From Metallyticus violacea (taxonomy: Eukaryota > Arthropoda > Insecta > Mantodea > Metallyticidae), in the NCBI GenBank assembly GCA_030762175.1, contig CM060846.1, positions 304,268,512-304,332,511 of the forward strand: 64,000 bases of DNA, given 5' to 3'. Shown piece after piece: positions 12,503 through 24,753 of this stretch. Under the pieces are notes generated by a model. It searched no databases. It was not told the origin of the DNA and worked only from the letters and a program-made list of their open reading frames with translations. The stretch's first letter is position 1; each line of letters starts with the position of its first letter. Position numbers and translations under genes: made by a program.

Positions 12503-13192
12503 GGGGGTGCGCTACTGAATTTTAAAACCTCCATAGGTTTTTGTGTATTTTAATGCAAAATTTACTACTTATTTCCAATAGTAATGCAATATTCAAGGCA
12601 AAATTTCAACTTTGAAATTTTTAAAATTAAAAATAAATCAGATATTTTCTAAAAAAAATGTTCAATCTGTCAAGAATCACGTTTTGAAGCAATTAACGAA
12701 CATTTTAGCACCTCTTTATCTTAAAATGTAAAATAATGTATGCACCAGGAATTTGTTCATTAATTTTGTCTTATCTTTTCTTATATACGATAATTTTTTT
12801 TCTCATAGCATTTTAATTTTCCTTTTTGATGTTGCAAATAAAAATTATTTTCTACTAATATATTTATGTTGCAGCCAAACTAATATACAGTTCCATGTAA
12901 TTATATTGCTATGAACACGTGGTAAAATTTTTACATTTATATTTTGCATAGTTTTCTAGAAACAATTTTTAATAATTGAAAATGTTGAAAAACGCACCAA
13001 AAGATAATATATATCTTAATAGAACCTATACCACACCCACCTGCTGCCATTTAAACACACCGTAGCTATTTAAACGGATTGAGAATTAGGGCACTAAAAA
13101 TTGCACGCATATTTTTCATAAAATATTATGATGACAAAATTGAAAAACGTGAAAATTACCTATTACAGTCCAAAATTCAGTAGCGCATCCCC
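12503..13192. mobile_element. Inner TTAA-flanked MITE, nested
   Basis: The 21-bp terminal inverted repeats differ at one base. The left starts GGGGGTGCGCTACTGAATTT and the right, in reverse complement, GGGGATGCGCTACTGAATTT. TTAA duplications lie at 12499-12502 and 13193-13196. The 690-bp interior is AT-rich and non-coding. It lies wholly within the outer element, which gives the order of insertion. Confidence 0.8.
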
Positions 13193-13372
13193 TTAAGAAT
13201 TTTCAATTTATGGTAAATGACGAAAGAAAAGCATAGCAGTCATATTTAAATTGTTATTTAAATCCACTTAACAGATTTAAATATAACAATTATATATGGA
13301 CCTAATCTGCGAACTATGTAGTTTTATGTTATGCATAAAGTCAAAAATCTATTTTTGACCAAGTATCCTTAA

Positions 13373-16340
13373 TACGTTCTGACAGAGCGCTGCAAAATAT
13401 CTCAATTTTACTGTTCAAAGACCAATTACCATAAATACCAGTGTTGGAATAAAAGAAATGCCAGCGAATATGCTAAATGCTAAAGCATCAGCATTTTCTG
13501 TCGAATATCTTCACTGCAGTTGCCAAGAGAAGGAGCTATCTTGGAGTTCTAGAGACCGACAAATAATTCTGGTATCTGTAAGAAAATTATCAAAGAATGC
13601 CTTCAAGATATGACGTGTATTATGCACCTGACTCTCTTTCACTCAAAGAGAATTAAGCCAGAAGCATAAATATATATTTTCTTCATAAATGCACCACATT
13701 CAAAAAGCACTGCATTTTAAGAAACGTGATGTCGACCAGACACCATAAATAACATTGAGGCGTTATTCTTATGAAGGCCAAACGAATTTGCTCTACAAGA
13801 ATAACTACGTAATATTCCAAACATTCAAGAGGTTAGCAAGCATCTCAAAGCGTTCATTATTTAGCACTTAAAGAGAATTGTGTCAAATTACTATAACATA
13901 TCAGAAGCAGAAAGTTCCAATACTTCAGCGTTTTGCATACTCACTGCAAAATATCCCGATTTGTTGTAACATTAATTTGGGGAAAGAAATTTAAAAAAAT
14001 GTGATAAATCCAAACAAGTAATAATTTTCTAATTTTTATTTTAAATTCTTTAAATTGCGTTTCTTTCACGCAATAATATCAATACTATTAGGAAATAGAG
14101 GGTTTTAAAAAAATCACTGAGAGCGGACTGAAACGGAGAAACATACATAACATTCCACAGAATATGAAATATATTTGTTTATAGTTTTGCAATTGGACAG
14201 CAAATAGCAGTATAATTGTAATCTAAACTGACACAGGATCTTTGTGGGTTCCATTTTATATCAAATTGTTGACTCTCTAGGAAAGTCCTCGTCCCGTTAT
14301 GGAATGCATCATTTACGCTTAGGCTACTGAAGGTAGAGAGATAACTTAAAAGTCTACGTAAGTTCTTCCCCTTTGGACAATCTATTCTCTTTTAGTGGTA
14401 TATTCCAGTAACTAAATGTTTTAAAACATTTAAATGAGGGATCTGATAAACGTTTCATTGATAACGTACACAAATGAAGTAGAATAAAACCACTCTTTTA
14501 TTTGATAAACAATCTCTTTCCTTTACATTCCCCCCTATCCCAGCAACGTTGTTTCTCCAACAACAACGCGCTTTTATCCTGAATTTTGCAATTGAACCAA
14601 CATCAGCATGTGTTGTTATCCTTGTTCATTGTTTTTGTACATTAACCCCCTTATTTATTCGAATTCAGTTTTCTAATCTCCTTTTTCTTAGCATGTTTTT
14701 TACTTTCAACTTTTTTTAATATTTTTTGTATGTGCCTGCTCAAAGCAATATTTTTATACATAAATATGGTAATGCAATTCTAATTATTTGCATTGAGCGC
14801 ACATTGAAAAAGAATACAATGCATGTGTTTATTCTAATAAATTAAATTTTAAACCTTCAAATATTTTAAATTCTTATATTCATGATAATCGTAACAAAGA
14901 CTAATCCCTGTAGATAACAATGTTACAGATTATTGTTACAAAGAAGTACACAGTTTTAATTTCCATTCATCCACTTCATAGCTGTCGCCATATTTATGTG
15001 TGAAATATTGGTAAAGCAAGCACAAAAAAGCATTTTTGCTAAATCTGCACATTTTTGTAGCGATGCCGGATATACACAGATGACTTGCTAAAATCATTTT
15101 ACTTTCGCCGCATTTAGTTTCCGGTTCTTGAAGCCGATGAACTAGCATGATGACCTGCGACTCTGGCTACACTCTTCCTGGAACCACTTCTGAAAACGTG
15201 GAACAAAATGGAACAAACTTTGCTGCCATTGCCAAACCAGGTTAGTATACCAAAGTATGGAAGTTTTTAATGTGAGTACACAGTTATTTGTCTCAAAGAA
15301 ATTTGTTTAGGTGATACATTCTTGAGCTGTCGCATTTATTTTATCATAATGCTCCGCATAGAGATAGGCAAGCAATTGATTATTCTAGTAGTTCAAACCT
15401 AGATAATTGCATTACTGTCTTATGACTAGTGACCTAAATTTAAAGTAAAAATGTTAACTTAAGTACACAAAAAGAAAATATTTTTGTTATAATAATATTA
15501 AAATTGTTATAAAGAAATTCAATTGGGGAAAAAAAATCATCTCTTTTTTCTTTTCATAAGGAAACGAGCTACCCTTAAATACAGCCATGACTGAATTTTA
15601 AAACACCTAAACTAATCACTCAATCTTTATGGAATTTTACTGCATAATTAAACGAGTAATATTGAGTTATTACAAAAAAAAAAAAAATAAAATAAGGTAT
15701 TAGCTCGCAAGTTGTGAAATTATAAAATAACTTTTATTTTTATTTTATAAAAATCGCTTCATTGAATGCATTTTAGAACATTCAGACGTTACCCATTTTA
15801 AGCATCTGTGCAGTAACTATATGTATATAATTCTTAAATTTACTGCATACATTTACTTCAACGTAATTTAACAAAAAATATTTTAGCAATGATATTTTTA
15901 AAATACAAACTAAATTAAGAAGCATCATAATTAAAAGTAATAAACTAATACGTAGCTGTGTATAAACTTATTGTGATATTTTTAGTTTAATATATTTTCC
16001 ATAAACTTGATACATTCATCAACAATTGGACTTAACATAATTAAAAGTATAGTGTATGGAACATTTGCATTGAAGCAATGCGTTGTAAAAATAAATGTTC
16101 AGAAATAGATAATTAAAATTTTACCTGCATATTACCTTAATGTGCACTGTTTTTAACCGGGCTGATAGTATAATAATAAAACATTTAAATTTAATTTAAG
16201 TAATTGCATAATTAATTTCATTAAGGCAGAGAATTAGGCAATAGTGAACCAAACACTTTGAGACACGCTGAAAATGTTCTTGAGGAATTAATTTTTTTCT
16301 ATTTTGTTTAAAGTTGTATTTCCACACACATACACACACA

Positions 16341-16378
<38 letters not shown>

Positions 16379-18299
16379 TAATGAAGAGACAGACGTATCG
16401 TAACGCGAAATTTAAATGCCAGAAGCTATTTGAAAGTGGCGGATAATTTTAAAAAGTAACATTTTACACAGAAATGCATGTAATTTTTTATGATTATAAA
16501 ACTAAAACTGTATGCTTTGGTGATCCTAATCCCAACGAACATTTGAATTAAGGTTAAAGGTTGCATTTTTCTTCTTTGAATGTAAGATATCGTATAATAA
16601 AACTGACCGCATACCATCTTAAGAAATCAGTGATGTTACTTAATGGCAATTCTGAACACCAAATCATTTCACCGGGTTTTCAATAACTGAATTTTTAAAA
16701 ATGTTTACACAACTTTATTTTGAAACTCCTTCAAGCATGCTGTCAACTTTTACTACCATACCCTGCTGTTTCTCCTTGAATAAACTTCCCCTGTGTACGT
16801 ACACATAATCAGCCTCCAAATTTGGGTTCTTCTGTAAACACCATGCTTCTATATCATTCAAAATCAGCAGAATCTCCTTGATCTTGTTAAAATGTTACGA
16901 AAAAAAAAACATGAAATTCCCATTCCCCAGCTATTTATAATTGGAAACTTAGTAATGTCAAGCCTCTGACCCTGTAACGATTTTTCCTAGGAGCTATGCT
17001 TAAGCATTTTCAGTTACAGATACTCAGAGAAACAAGTAATAGAGATTGGAGTAGGTATGTAGCTTTAAACTTTGCTATTGCTGACACATGCAATTTGCCA
17101 TACTTTGTATAATTACGGCATTACTGACGTCCAGATTTTACAGTAACAATTATTTAAACACTGTATGATCATTATAGCGTAAACATTTTGTTTGTACACT
17201 TCAAAGAGCGTTTATTTGGGTGAATCTCTTGCTATAGGCATAATATGAATATCTTGAAAGATAATCAGTTGTGTCATCAAAAATAAAACAAACAGGACGG
17301 TTTCCAAAATCCGCCTCAATTCTTTCTATACTGGCTTTATAAATTGTAGAGAGCAATGCTTTCTATAAACGTTTTCGTCCGAAATAGATATTTGTATTTA
17401 AGTATTTACTCAAGAAAATTCTCATTGTACACATATTTGGTTCTAAATGTCTTCTATAACAAACAAGCAAATGAATAATGGCATTTTTGTACATTTTGGG
17501 CAAAAAGTCACAAAAATACTGCTGGAAAGAGGAACATGAACTGAAAAATCGAAGGGAGGGAAGTTAAGGGCACACAATTTTCTGCATGGAAAACAATAAA
17601 TACCAACGCCGCTGGCAATTACTTAATTTTTAATTTTGAAATAAGAAAAAAAGGTATTCCGTCTAAAATTCGGCCTCTACGTATAACATTTTAAGTCATG
17701 GAATCTGCTCACTAATATTCCGTCGCTAGAACTTACTAACTTTACCGTTTACGACGTTAGTACCTTACATAGTGCTAGTGAAAGTTTCTATGATCTTTAG
17801 AGAAAGATATACGGACATAGACGTCTACATTGGGGAAGATGAATACAATGCTGAATAGGTTATGATTCTTCTGCTTTATTACTTTTATGTAAGCACACGA
17901 ATACTATACGAATGAATACAGAAATGTGTTGATATCAGAAAATTATGACTCATATGTATAGTAAAATAATGTGCATTTGTACTAAAGAGATATACATACA
18001 TGTTCCTAACATATTCAGTATACATATTTACGTTCACTGGAATAAGAAAGTATTTTGCATTCTATTAGTAAGAAAACACAACTAATTTAATTATTCTTCT
18101 AGATAAGATATTCTTGTTAATTACCACAGGAAATAAGATATTCATCACACAAACAGTACAGGGTTGAGGTACTTAAAACGGGCACCTGAATAATACGGGG
18201 GTTTTTAATGATAAAAATAAAAATCTTCAGACAAAAGTTGCTTAAAAGGGAACATAATGTGACATTGTTTGCTTTCTATATGCGGAGATAGCGAGAAGA
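13373..18299. other. AT-rich spacer, no gene recognised
   Basis: Read on both strands without finding a protein family or bounded repeat. It contains the CA/GA microsatellite at 16319-16376. Confidence 0.4.
16319..16376. repeat. (CA)n/(GA)n compound microsatellite
   Basis: An interrupted CA run followed by about 17 GA units. Confidence 0.9.
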
Positions 18300-18301
18300 T
18301 A

Positions 18302-19213
18302 TTGATACAATATTTGGTACCCCATTAATTGCGAAAAATTTATTAGAATGTATCTTTTATTTCAGCTAGCTTTAAGTGAAGGGTTCTGTTTGTAAGAATG
18401 TTAAGAAACGCGGGAATTTTGCTCGGACAGCAGAGAGACCGTTTTGGCAACAATGGAGCTTTTGTTCATTAGGAGGACGAGTGTTCGCCCCGGCCAGGTA
18501 TGCTGCGAAAGAACCACGCTATAATGCCGCTAAGGCCGTTGATCTGTAACGTTCAGTAAAACTTGAAATTAGGCGCTGGACGAATCACCGAGTGGTTAAA
18601 CTCAAATAACCTATGAGGATGTCTAAATTCATAGTGGCGGGAAAATAGAGCGTCCCTTGCTCACGTGGTAAAGCGTGCTATATTGGGTATTTAAGGACGT
18701 GAAATCGCCATTTTCGAGGACTTTTTGGTTCGTCTACTCCGTTACTCTGGGAACTCTGGTCTGTTCCGTCATCTTGGTCCTACAAGTATTCAGCGTTCAG
18801 ATGTCATAGGAACGCCAAGTTCGAGCGTCACTTCAGCTTGACACGTCTTCCGAGCGGTCAGCAGTCACATTGCTACTCAAACATTACAGCTCCGCGTGTC
18901 TGCCCGACGTCTCGTTACTGCGGTCCGAACAGAAACGCCAAGGGATGCACTCTTTGTTAAATAAACGACGCCAACCTGTAGACAATGTGTTCTCTCTGGT
19001 CGATAATTCCCTTCACTCAACCCAGGTCCCGAAAACCAGCTACATCCCTGATATCGACGAGAAGAGTTGTTGAGTGCTGTGCAGGATCGTAAACAATCAA
19101 ACTCCTATCACCATTCTCCCCGCCACCTATAACCACTTCAAACCTTGACCCTCCAACGCGGGCAATTATCAAAATTAACCCCCCCCCCATCCTCCCACCA
19201 ATAACTACTTCAA
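18302..19213 (+). mobile_element. Dispersed repeat R, copy 1
   Basis: Nearly the whole 0.9 kb recurs at 23765-24751 with high identity. The ends are TTGATACAATATTTGGT and ACCAATAACTACTTCAA, an imperfect 17-bp inverted pair. A 2-bp TA flanks both sides. Inside are a promoter-like GGGTATTTAAGGACG near 18688 and AATAAA near 18960, with a GC-rich segment in between. It could be a non-autonomous DNA element or a solo-LTR-like sequence. No retroviral or transposase domain is visible. The short open frame after 18870 is only partly kept in copy 2. Confidence 0.65.
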
Positions 19214-19215
19214 TA

Positions 19216-19770
19216 TGAAGGTCAATTTCGTTATTTTAATTGGAATGATATATTTATTATCTACCTTTGAATAGTGCGTTGAAGACGCATACAATGACCG
19301 AGTTTTTGGATCATTCAAGATATCTGAAGCCCAATGAGTAAAGTTCAAGAAATCGGTTAATTACTTGGTTGCTCTACTATATCTGTAATCAATTTCAAAA
19401 AATATTCAACCCGTATGTTTCTTTTGTGTATCTATGTTCAGTGTGTACTATGCCATAGTGGCGACCAGACATCTTCCTGAAATTATTTAGGTCTTCACAA
19501 TACGTTATGCGAAAGCCCAGTCGAATGTCGCCAAGTTAGAGTAGCAGTGTGATTGTATTCTGACAGATATTCTAATCGTGCCAAGCCTTCGCGATCTGTC
19601 CTTGTTTACTCTGTGATAAGTTCAGATGAAAGTCATTGTGCAACATGGATCAATTCTAAAGGTCGCCATTTTGAATACATACCTTCAAACATAAGCGTTG
19701 TGTATGCCTAGATGAATTAGGTAGATAATAAAATATATCCATTCATGTAAAATAACCAAGCTGACTGTCT
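19216..19770. mobile_element. MITE-like element with TA flanks
   Basis: Inverted ends match over about 50 bases with gaps. On the left GTTATTTTAATTGG and TTTATTATCTACC, at the right in reverse complement GTTATTTTACATG and TTTTATTATCTACC. TA stands outside both ends (19214-19215, 19771-19772). There is no coding content. It touches the end of repeat R copy 1, so the two elements share the TA at their junction. Confidence 0.6.
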
Positions 19771-19772
19771 TA

Positions 19773-20384
19773 TCTTCTGCACACCTCCATTTATTAAAAC
19801 GTTAACACTATCACATTATAAATCCCTCTTTAAGCTAAGGAACTTTTGGTTGAATAATTTTCTTTTAACGCCAACAAACGGTCATGCTATTCAGGAAGCT
19901 CATTTTAAATGTCTCACTCTGTTTAGTGTGTATTTTCTTGGTCATGCCTCTTGTTGAATTGAACTAGCTAAACATAAATAAAGCGCCTCTCACCGGCTAT
20001 ACTTAGGAGCAACAATATGCAGAGATATAAATTGTCTCAAGATGTGCACATAAAACGCCATTGAATCAATAAGAAAACAGAGGTGTTCAACCTCTTTCTT
20101 GGAAGAGAAAGACACATTCTGACAACTAAAATGCGTGTTGTTTTCTTTGTTCAGAAACAACTTCTGACATTGTTAAGCGAGCAAGCAGAGCTGATGGGAC
20201 TGTGACGATACGTGGCAGGACAGCTTTATCCTATAATATGGATATTTAAGAGTATTTGAATATTAAAGCTAGAGAGACAACAAGAGTCTGATAGGCGACG
20301 CGATGCCAGTGATTTCTAAGACAAGTTACTTTTAATGGTACACAATTTTGGCGTCAACTCAAATTACGTGGCATGTAACTATTT
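19773..20384. other. Spacer, no gene recognised
   Basis: No supportable feature. Confidence 0.4.
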
Positions 20385-20644
20385 GTTTTAACTCCCGTTT
20401 TCACTGCCAAGCTACCACTGGTGGCGGACACTGGTGATAACATGAGATGAAATTATAAGTTAGGAAAGGAATTACATTTGGAGTGAAGCATTCCAGACTT
20501 AATACTAGAATATTTATTGGATTAGTCATTGATAGGCCTGAGGAAGAACTGGCAAAAACCTGAATCAGAAAGGACGGTAGGAATGAATGGATGCTCAAGT
20601 CTCTCGTTCATGAGTAGTGCCTTAATGACGTCAGCCACCCGTGC
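20385..20644 (-). mobile_element. SINE-A, old diverged copy
   Basis: Matches run the length of the family (ACTCCCGTTTTCACTG, GGTGATAACATGAGATGAAA, AGGAAGAACTGGCAAAAACC, GTCAGCCACCCGTG), but the B box is lost. It is more diverged than the copies at 43143 and 54750. Confidence 0.75.
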
Positions 20645-22989
20645 CTGTATTAGGACCTCGACGTTGATTTATACGTTTTAAGCCTAAATGTAAAATGACT
20701 GTAATAAATATAAAAAAAAAACTCATTTTTGCGGGGAAATTTGCTTAAAATGGTGTCAAATACTATCAGAAACAAAAACTGCATACCTTTAAATGAATTT
20801 ATATTTGCACTGGAACAAGTTTAGTATTCTTTAGTTGTGCTTATCGTCTAGATGGGATTAATAATTTTATAAATAAATACGATATATTTAAGCTAAAATT
20901 AATTATTAACAACACTAAAATAGCACTTTAGCGCTTTGTTTATTCGTTTTCTTATCTGAAATCTAAAGAGGGGAAAAAGAATGAATTTTTGTTATCAGAA
21001 ATAAGCATCTCCAATTTGTTCTTTTGCTTCTTTCCAATAAAATTCGTCATTGTTCTGAGAGTTTGTGACAGAGCGTTTTGGGTTTCATTACATTTGAAGT
21101 GGAAAACAGAATCGTATTTAAAAATATTTTAATATAGTTTTTCGTAAGAAGCGAAAGCAATTCAAACTGAATTATGAATATTATTTTAAAAGCCAAAAAT
21201 CACATTTACAATTATGTAAAAAATAAACAATACAATAAATATAATCATGCGGCTGGACGCTAAGGAAAAACATAAAAGTATAAATGGGTTACATATTAGA
21301 AAAAGCAGCAATATATTGCGTTATGAAAACTAGAAACTGCTTGCACCTGTATTTTATAACGGTGGTGATTGATTACTGGATTAATTATTTTAGTTGCGTT
21401 TAATTAATTAAAATTGGCGAAAGAGAAGATTTTTGAATGCTTAGATATTTAGGAATGGTTACTTGATGGGTGTCTCTTATCTCAGGGATGAAGTCTTCTT
21501 CTTCCTCGCCGATAATTACGCGATGTCTTACAGTTGCTTTGTTATCCGTGAATAACAGGGAAAGGGATATTTCTAAGACGTTGATAAGGGAATGAATAGA
21601 TTAGTTGTATTATGTGATGAAGTGTACGCTATTGTGTTGTGATAGCACTCGGTTACTGTCTGGAGAATTTGCAACGCTGTGCATATCACTTTTATATATA
21701 TATAAATTCCATTACGATGTCACAAGCGACGTCCTGGCCTCGGTACTTTTTCTGAGGCACAATTCGTTTACCGTCAACACAAAGTTCACCGCTTAAATGT
21801 TTTAAACTTTACAAACTTATACTCGGATTGCTGATTATCTACTTAACTCACTTATGCGGAACTAGTAACTCACGCTACACTTTCTCTCGGGAAACTTAGT
21901 AGAAATGAACACTGGGTTCTCTCCCTAAGAACTGAAAACCCGAACTCGGGTCGCAAAGTCATGAGCTTAAGTAAACTATATCTACGTGACTTTATGAATG
22001 TCAGCTCATAACTTCTGCCAAAGCGTTCTCTTTGAAAGGTTATCGGCCTATCTTTTCATCCTTGTAGTTGCCGTGTGTTTTATTACGCCAGGCAAGTTTT
22101 GTAACTTACAAAAAGAACCTGACTGGTCAAGGATATGGCCTTCACCCCCCCCCCCCCAGGAGGTATTCAAGGGTGTATTTGTTTACCAAACACAAAACAG
22201 GTCTTTCTGTCCTCAGTTCAGGTCACTTTACAAACATTTAGGATCTGGTCGCTTGCTTGAAGAGAAACAATTTATTTGCCTTATAATCTTCATGCACATT
22301 TTCATAGAACCAATATTATACAATCATAATATCTGGAATAACAATACCCTTACAATTATGAATGTATATGCATATTACTTGGCAATGAACAATTTCTTCC
22401 TTATCATTTATTAGGGGGGTGTCTAAGCCAATTATTTCAGTTTCATGCTAATATTTTATTAATATTTTAATCAAGATAAAACCGATATACTAGCTTGGTT
22501 TTGCTGGAAATCCACTTAAAAATACTTTAGCTCACGACACTTCTTCTTTCTCCGCAAATTTCACAGTTCGAATACATCGAAACCGAATTATTTATCTGAA
22601 GCATAGGGTTCAGTGGGAAAATATGGAGGTCTTCTACCACAGCCAGCAAACGTAAAGTCTTGCAATATTATTTTGTGCTCAGATATTTTCGTCAAAGAGT
22701 CAACAATTAATTAAATGCATCTTTTTCTAATGTGCGACTTATACGTTTGATTATAAGCTGTACACGACTTCATAGGTTGTTTTTGTACAATGTTTCATTC
22801 TAGGTAACTTTAATCTTTTTACCTGTGCCTTGTTTGAAGAAATTCTCCTTCAATTTTATGCAAGTAGCCCTGAAGAGCCACATTTGCAACGTTTCACACC
22901 AGATATGTGGAATGTATTTTCAATCTCTGAAGTATATAGCCTAGAGCAACAAAAGAGTTTCTGTAAACATCAGCAATCAAATAGACGTC
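20645..22989. other. AT-rich spacer with one shared fragment
   Basis: No gene recognised. It holds the short dispersed fragment at 22031-22075 and a C run near 22146. Confidence 0.4.
22031..22075 (+). repeat. Dispersed fragment shared with 59.65 kb
   Basis: GGTTATCGGCCTATCTTTTC recurs with one change at 59664-59683, and similarity extends on both sides (TTGAA before, ATCC after). It is probably a remnant of an unnamed repeat family. Confidence 0.55.
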
Positions 22990-23044
22990 AATAACAACAA
23001 CAGTAATAGTAATAGTAATAATAATAATGATGATGATGATGATG

Positions 23045-23142
<98 letters not shown>
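22990..23142. repeat. Long compound TAA/GAT microsatellite
   Basis: AGTAAT and GATGAT units lead into more than 30 perfect TAA units. Confidence 0.95.
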
Positions 23143-23143
<1 letters not shown>

Positions 23144-23762
23144 GTTCTCAAATTATACTCGCGAATTGTCCTTTAAATATCTCTCATTGTCGAACATTCT
23201 TACGATTTAACTCAAGTTAAAAAGTCTAGATTTGCATCACACACACATACACATATACATAACTTGTTTTTCATGGTTTACAAATTTAAAGCTATTACAC
23301 AGAGTAATGCGCATATTTATTGTTGTATATACTTACTAATAATAAATAATAATAATAATGTTATAAAATGCCTAAAACATTAACAATAATCAACAATATA
23401 TGATTGCTCGTTCATTTTAATTCCTGAATAATGGAAATGATATTGCATTTCACTTACAAGTCGTTCTACGTAAATTGGGCTTAATCCGGGAAATTTGTAC
23501 TTTCAGTAGTTCATTTGTTAAACAGCTTCTATAATTGTTTTACAAAGTAAAATGTTACGAAAGGAATCAATACTTTCTTTGATAATCCAAGAAAATCTGG
23601 TGTCCACGTGCTTCAGCCCATACAATTCGTGGTCCAAAGATACGTGCTGCTGCCAGGGAATGTATGATGGTAGAACTAACGTACTATAGGACAAACGCTA
23701 TCTTTGCACCCATTCTGTAGGTCACAGCTGGAGACGGCTTCTCTACTACCGACTATGACGAA
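23143..23762. other. Spacer, no gene recognised
   Basis: No supportable feature apart from a short TAA run near 23338-23360. Confidence 0.4.
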
Positions 23763-23764
23763 AT

Positions 23765-24751
23765 TTGATACAGTATTTGGTACCCCATCAATCGCGAAAA
23801 ATTGATTAGAATATATCTTTTATTTCAGCTAGCTTTAAGTGAAGGGTTCTGTTTGTAGGAATGTCAAGAAGCGCAGGAATTTTTCTCGAACGGCAGAGAG
23901 ACCGTTTTGGCAGACAAAGGAGCAAGTACTCTCTATTGTTCATTAGGAGGACGGGTGGTCGCCCCGGCCAGGTATGCTGGAAAAGAACAACGCTATGATA
24001 CCGCTAAGGCCGTTGATCTGTAACGTTCAGTAAAATTTGAAATCAGACGCTGGACAAATCAACGAGTGGTTAAGCTCAAATAATCAAACTGGCCAATAAT
24101 ATGAGAGTGACATGAAGCCACAGATAACCTATGAGGATGCCTAAATTCATAGTGGCGGGAAAATAGAGCGTCCCTTGCTCACGTGGTAAAATGTTCTATA
24201 TTGGGTATTTAAGGACGTGAAATCGGCCTTTTCGAGGTCTTTTGGACTTTTTGGTTCGTCTACTCCGTTACTCTGGGAACTCTGGTCTGTTCCCGTCATC
24301 TTGGTTCTACAAGTATTCAGCGTTCAGATGTCATAGGAACGCCGATGTTCGAGCGTCACTTCAGCTCGACAAGTCTTCCGAGAGGTCAGCAATCACATTG
24401 CTAGTCAAATATTACAGCTCCACGTGTCTGCCCGACGTCTCGTTACTGCGGTCCGAACAGAAACGCCATGGGATGCACTCTTTGTTAAATAAACGACGTC
24501 AACCTGTAGACAATGTGTTCTCTCTGGTCGATATAAGACCTTTAATTCCCTTCACTCAACCCAGGTCCCGAAAACCAGCTACATCCCTGATATCGACGAG
24601 AAGAGTTATTGAGTGGTGAGCTGGGTTATGAACAATCAAACTCCTATCACCATTCTCCCCGCCACCTATAACCCCTTCAAATCTTGACCTTCCAACGCGG
24701 GGCAATTATCAAAATTAACCCCCCGCATCCTCCCACCAATAACTACTTCAA
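23765..24751 (+). mobile_element. Dispersed repeat R, copy 2
   Basis: Same order and orientation as copy 1. It ends TTGATACAGTATTTGGT and ACCAATAACTACTTCAA, with AT at both outer sides (23763-23764, 24752-24753). It retains a segment of about 44 bases near 24082-24127 that copy 1 lacks, and an extra 11 bases near 24531. The promoter-like GGGTATTTAAGGACG (near 24205) and AATAAA (near 24488) are conserved. The 4.5 kb between the copies shows no gag, pol or transposase, so a single LTR element is unlikely. Confidence 0.65.
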
Positions 24752-24753
24752 AT

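Larger units (their letters stand above)
11946..13368. mobile_element. Outer TTAA-flanked MITE-like element
   Basis: Terminal inverted repeats: GGACACTTGGTAGAAACAAT at the left and, in reverse complement, GGATACTTGGTCAAAAATAG at the right. TTAA stands directly outside both ends (11942-11945 and 13369-13372). No coding sequence is seen inside, so it is a non-autonomous DNA transposon of the TTAA-target type (piggyBac, Kolobok or similar). Without the nested element (12503-13192) it is about 0.73 kb. Confidence 0.65.

Noticed and set aside
16319..16376. CRISPR-like array
   Set aside because: A dinucleotide microsatellite without spacers. No array with unique spacers exists in the window, as expected for a eukaryote.
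22146..22160. C run as a functional motif
   Set aside because: A simple homopolymer. The overlapping 138-residue open frame has no recognisable domain.
18302..24751. One LTR retrotransposon with repeat R as its LTRs
   Set aside because: No gag or pol reading, no primer-binding site after copy 1, no polypurine tract before copy 2, and no matching outer duplications. Each copy has its own 2-bp flanks.
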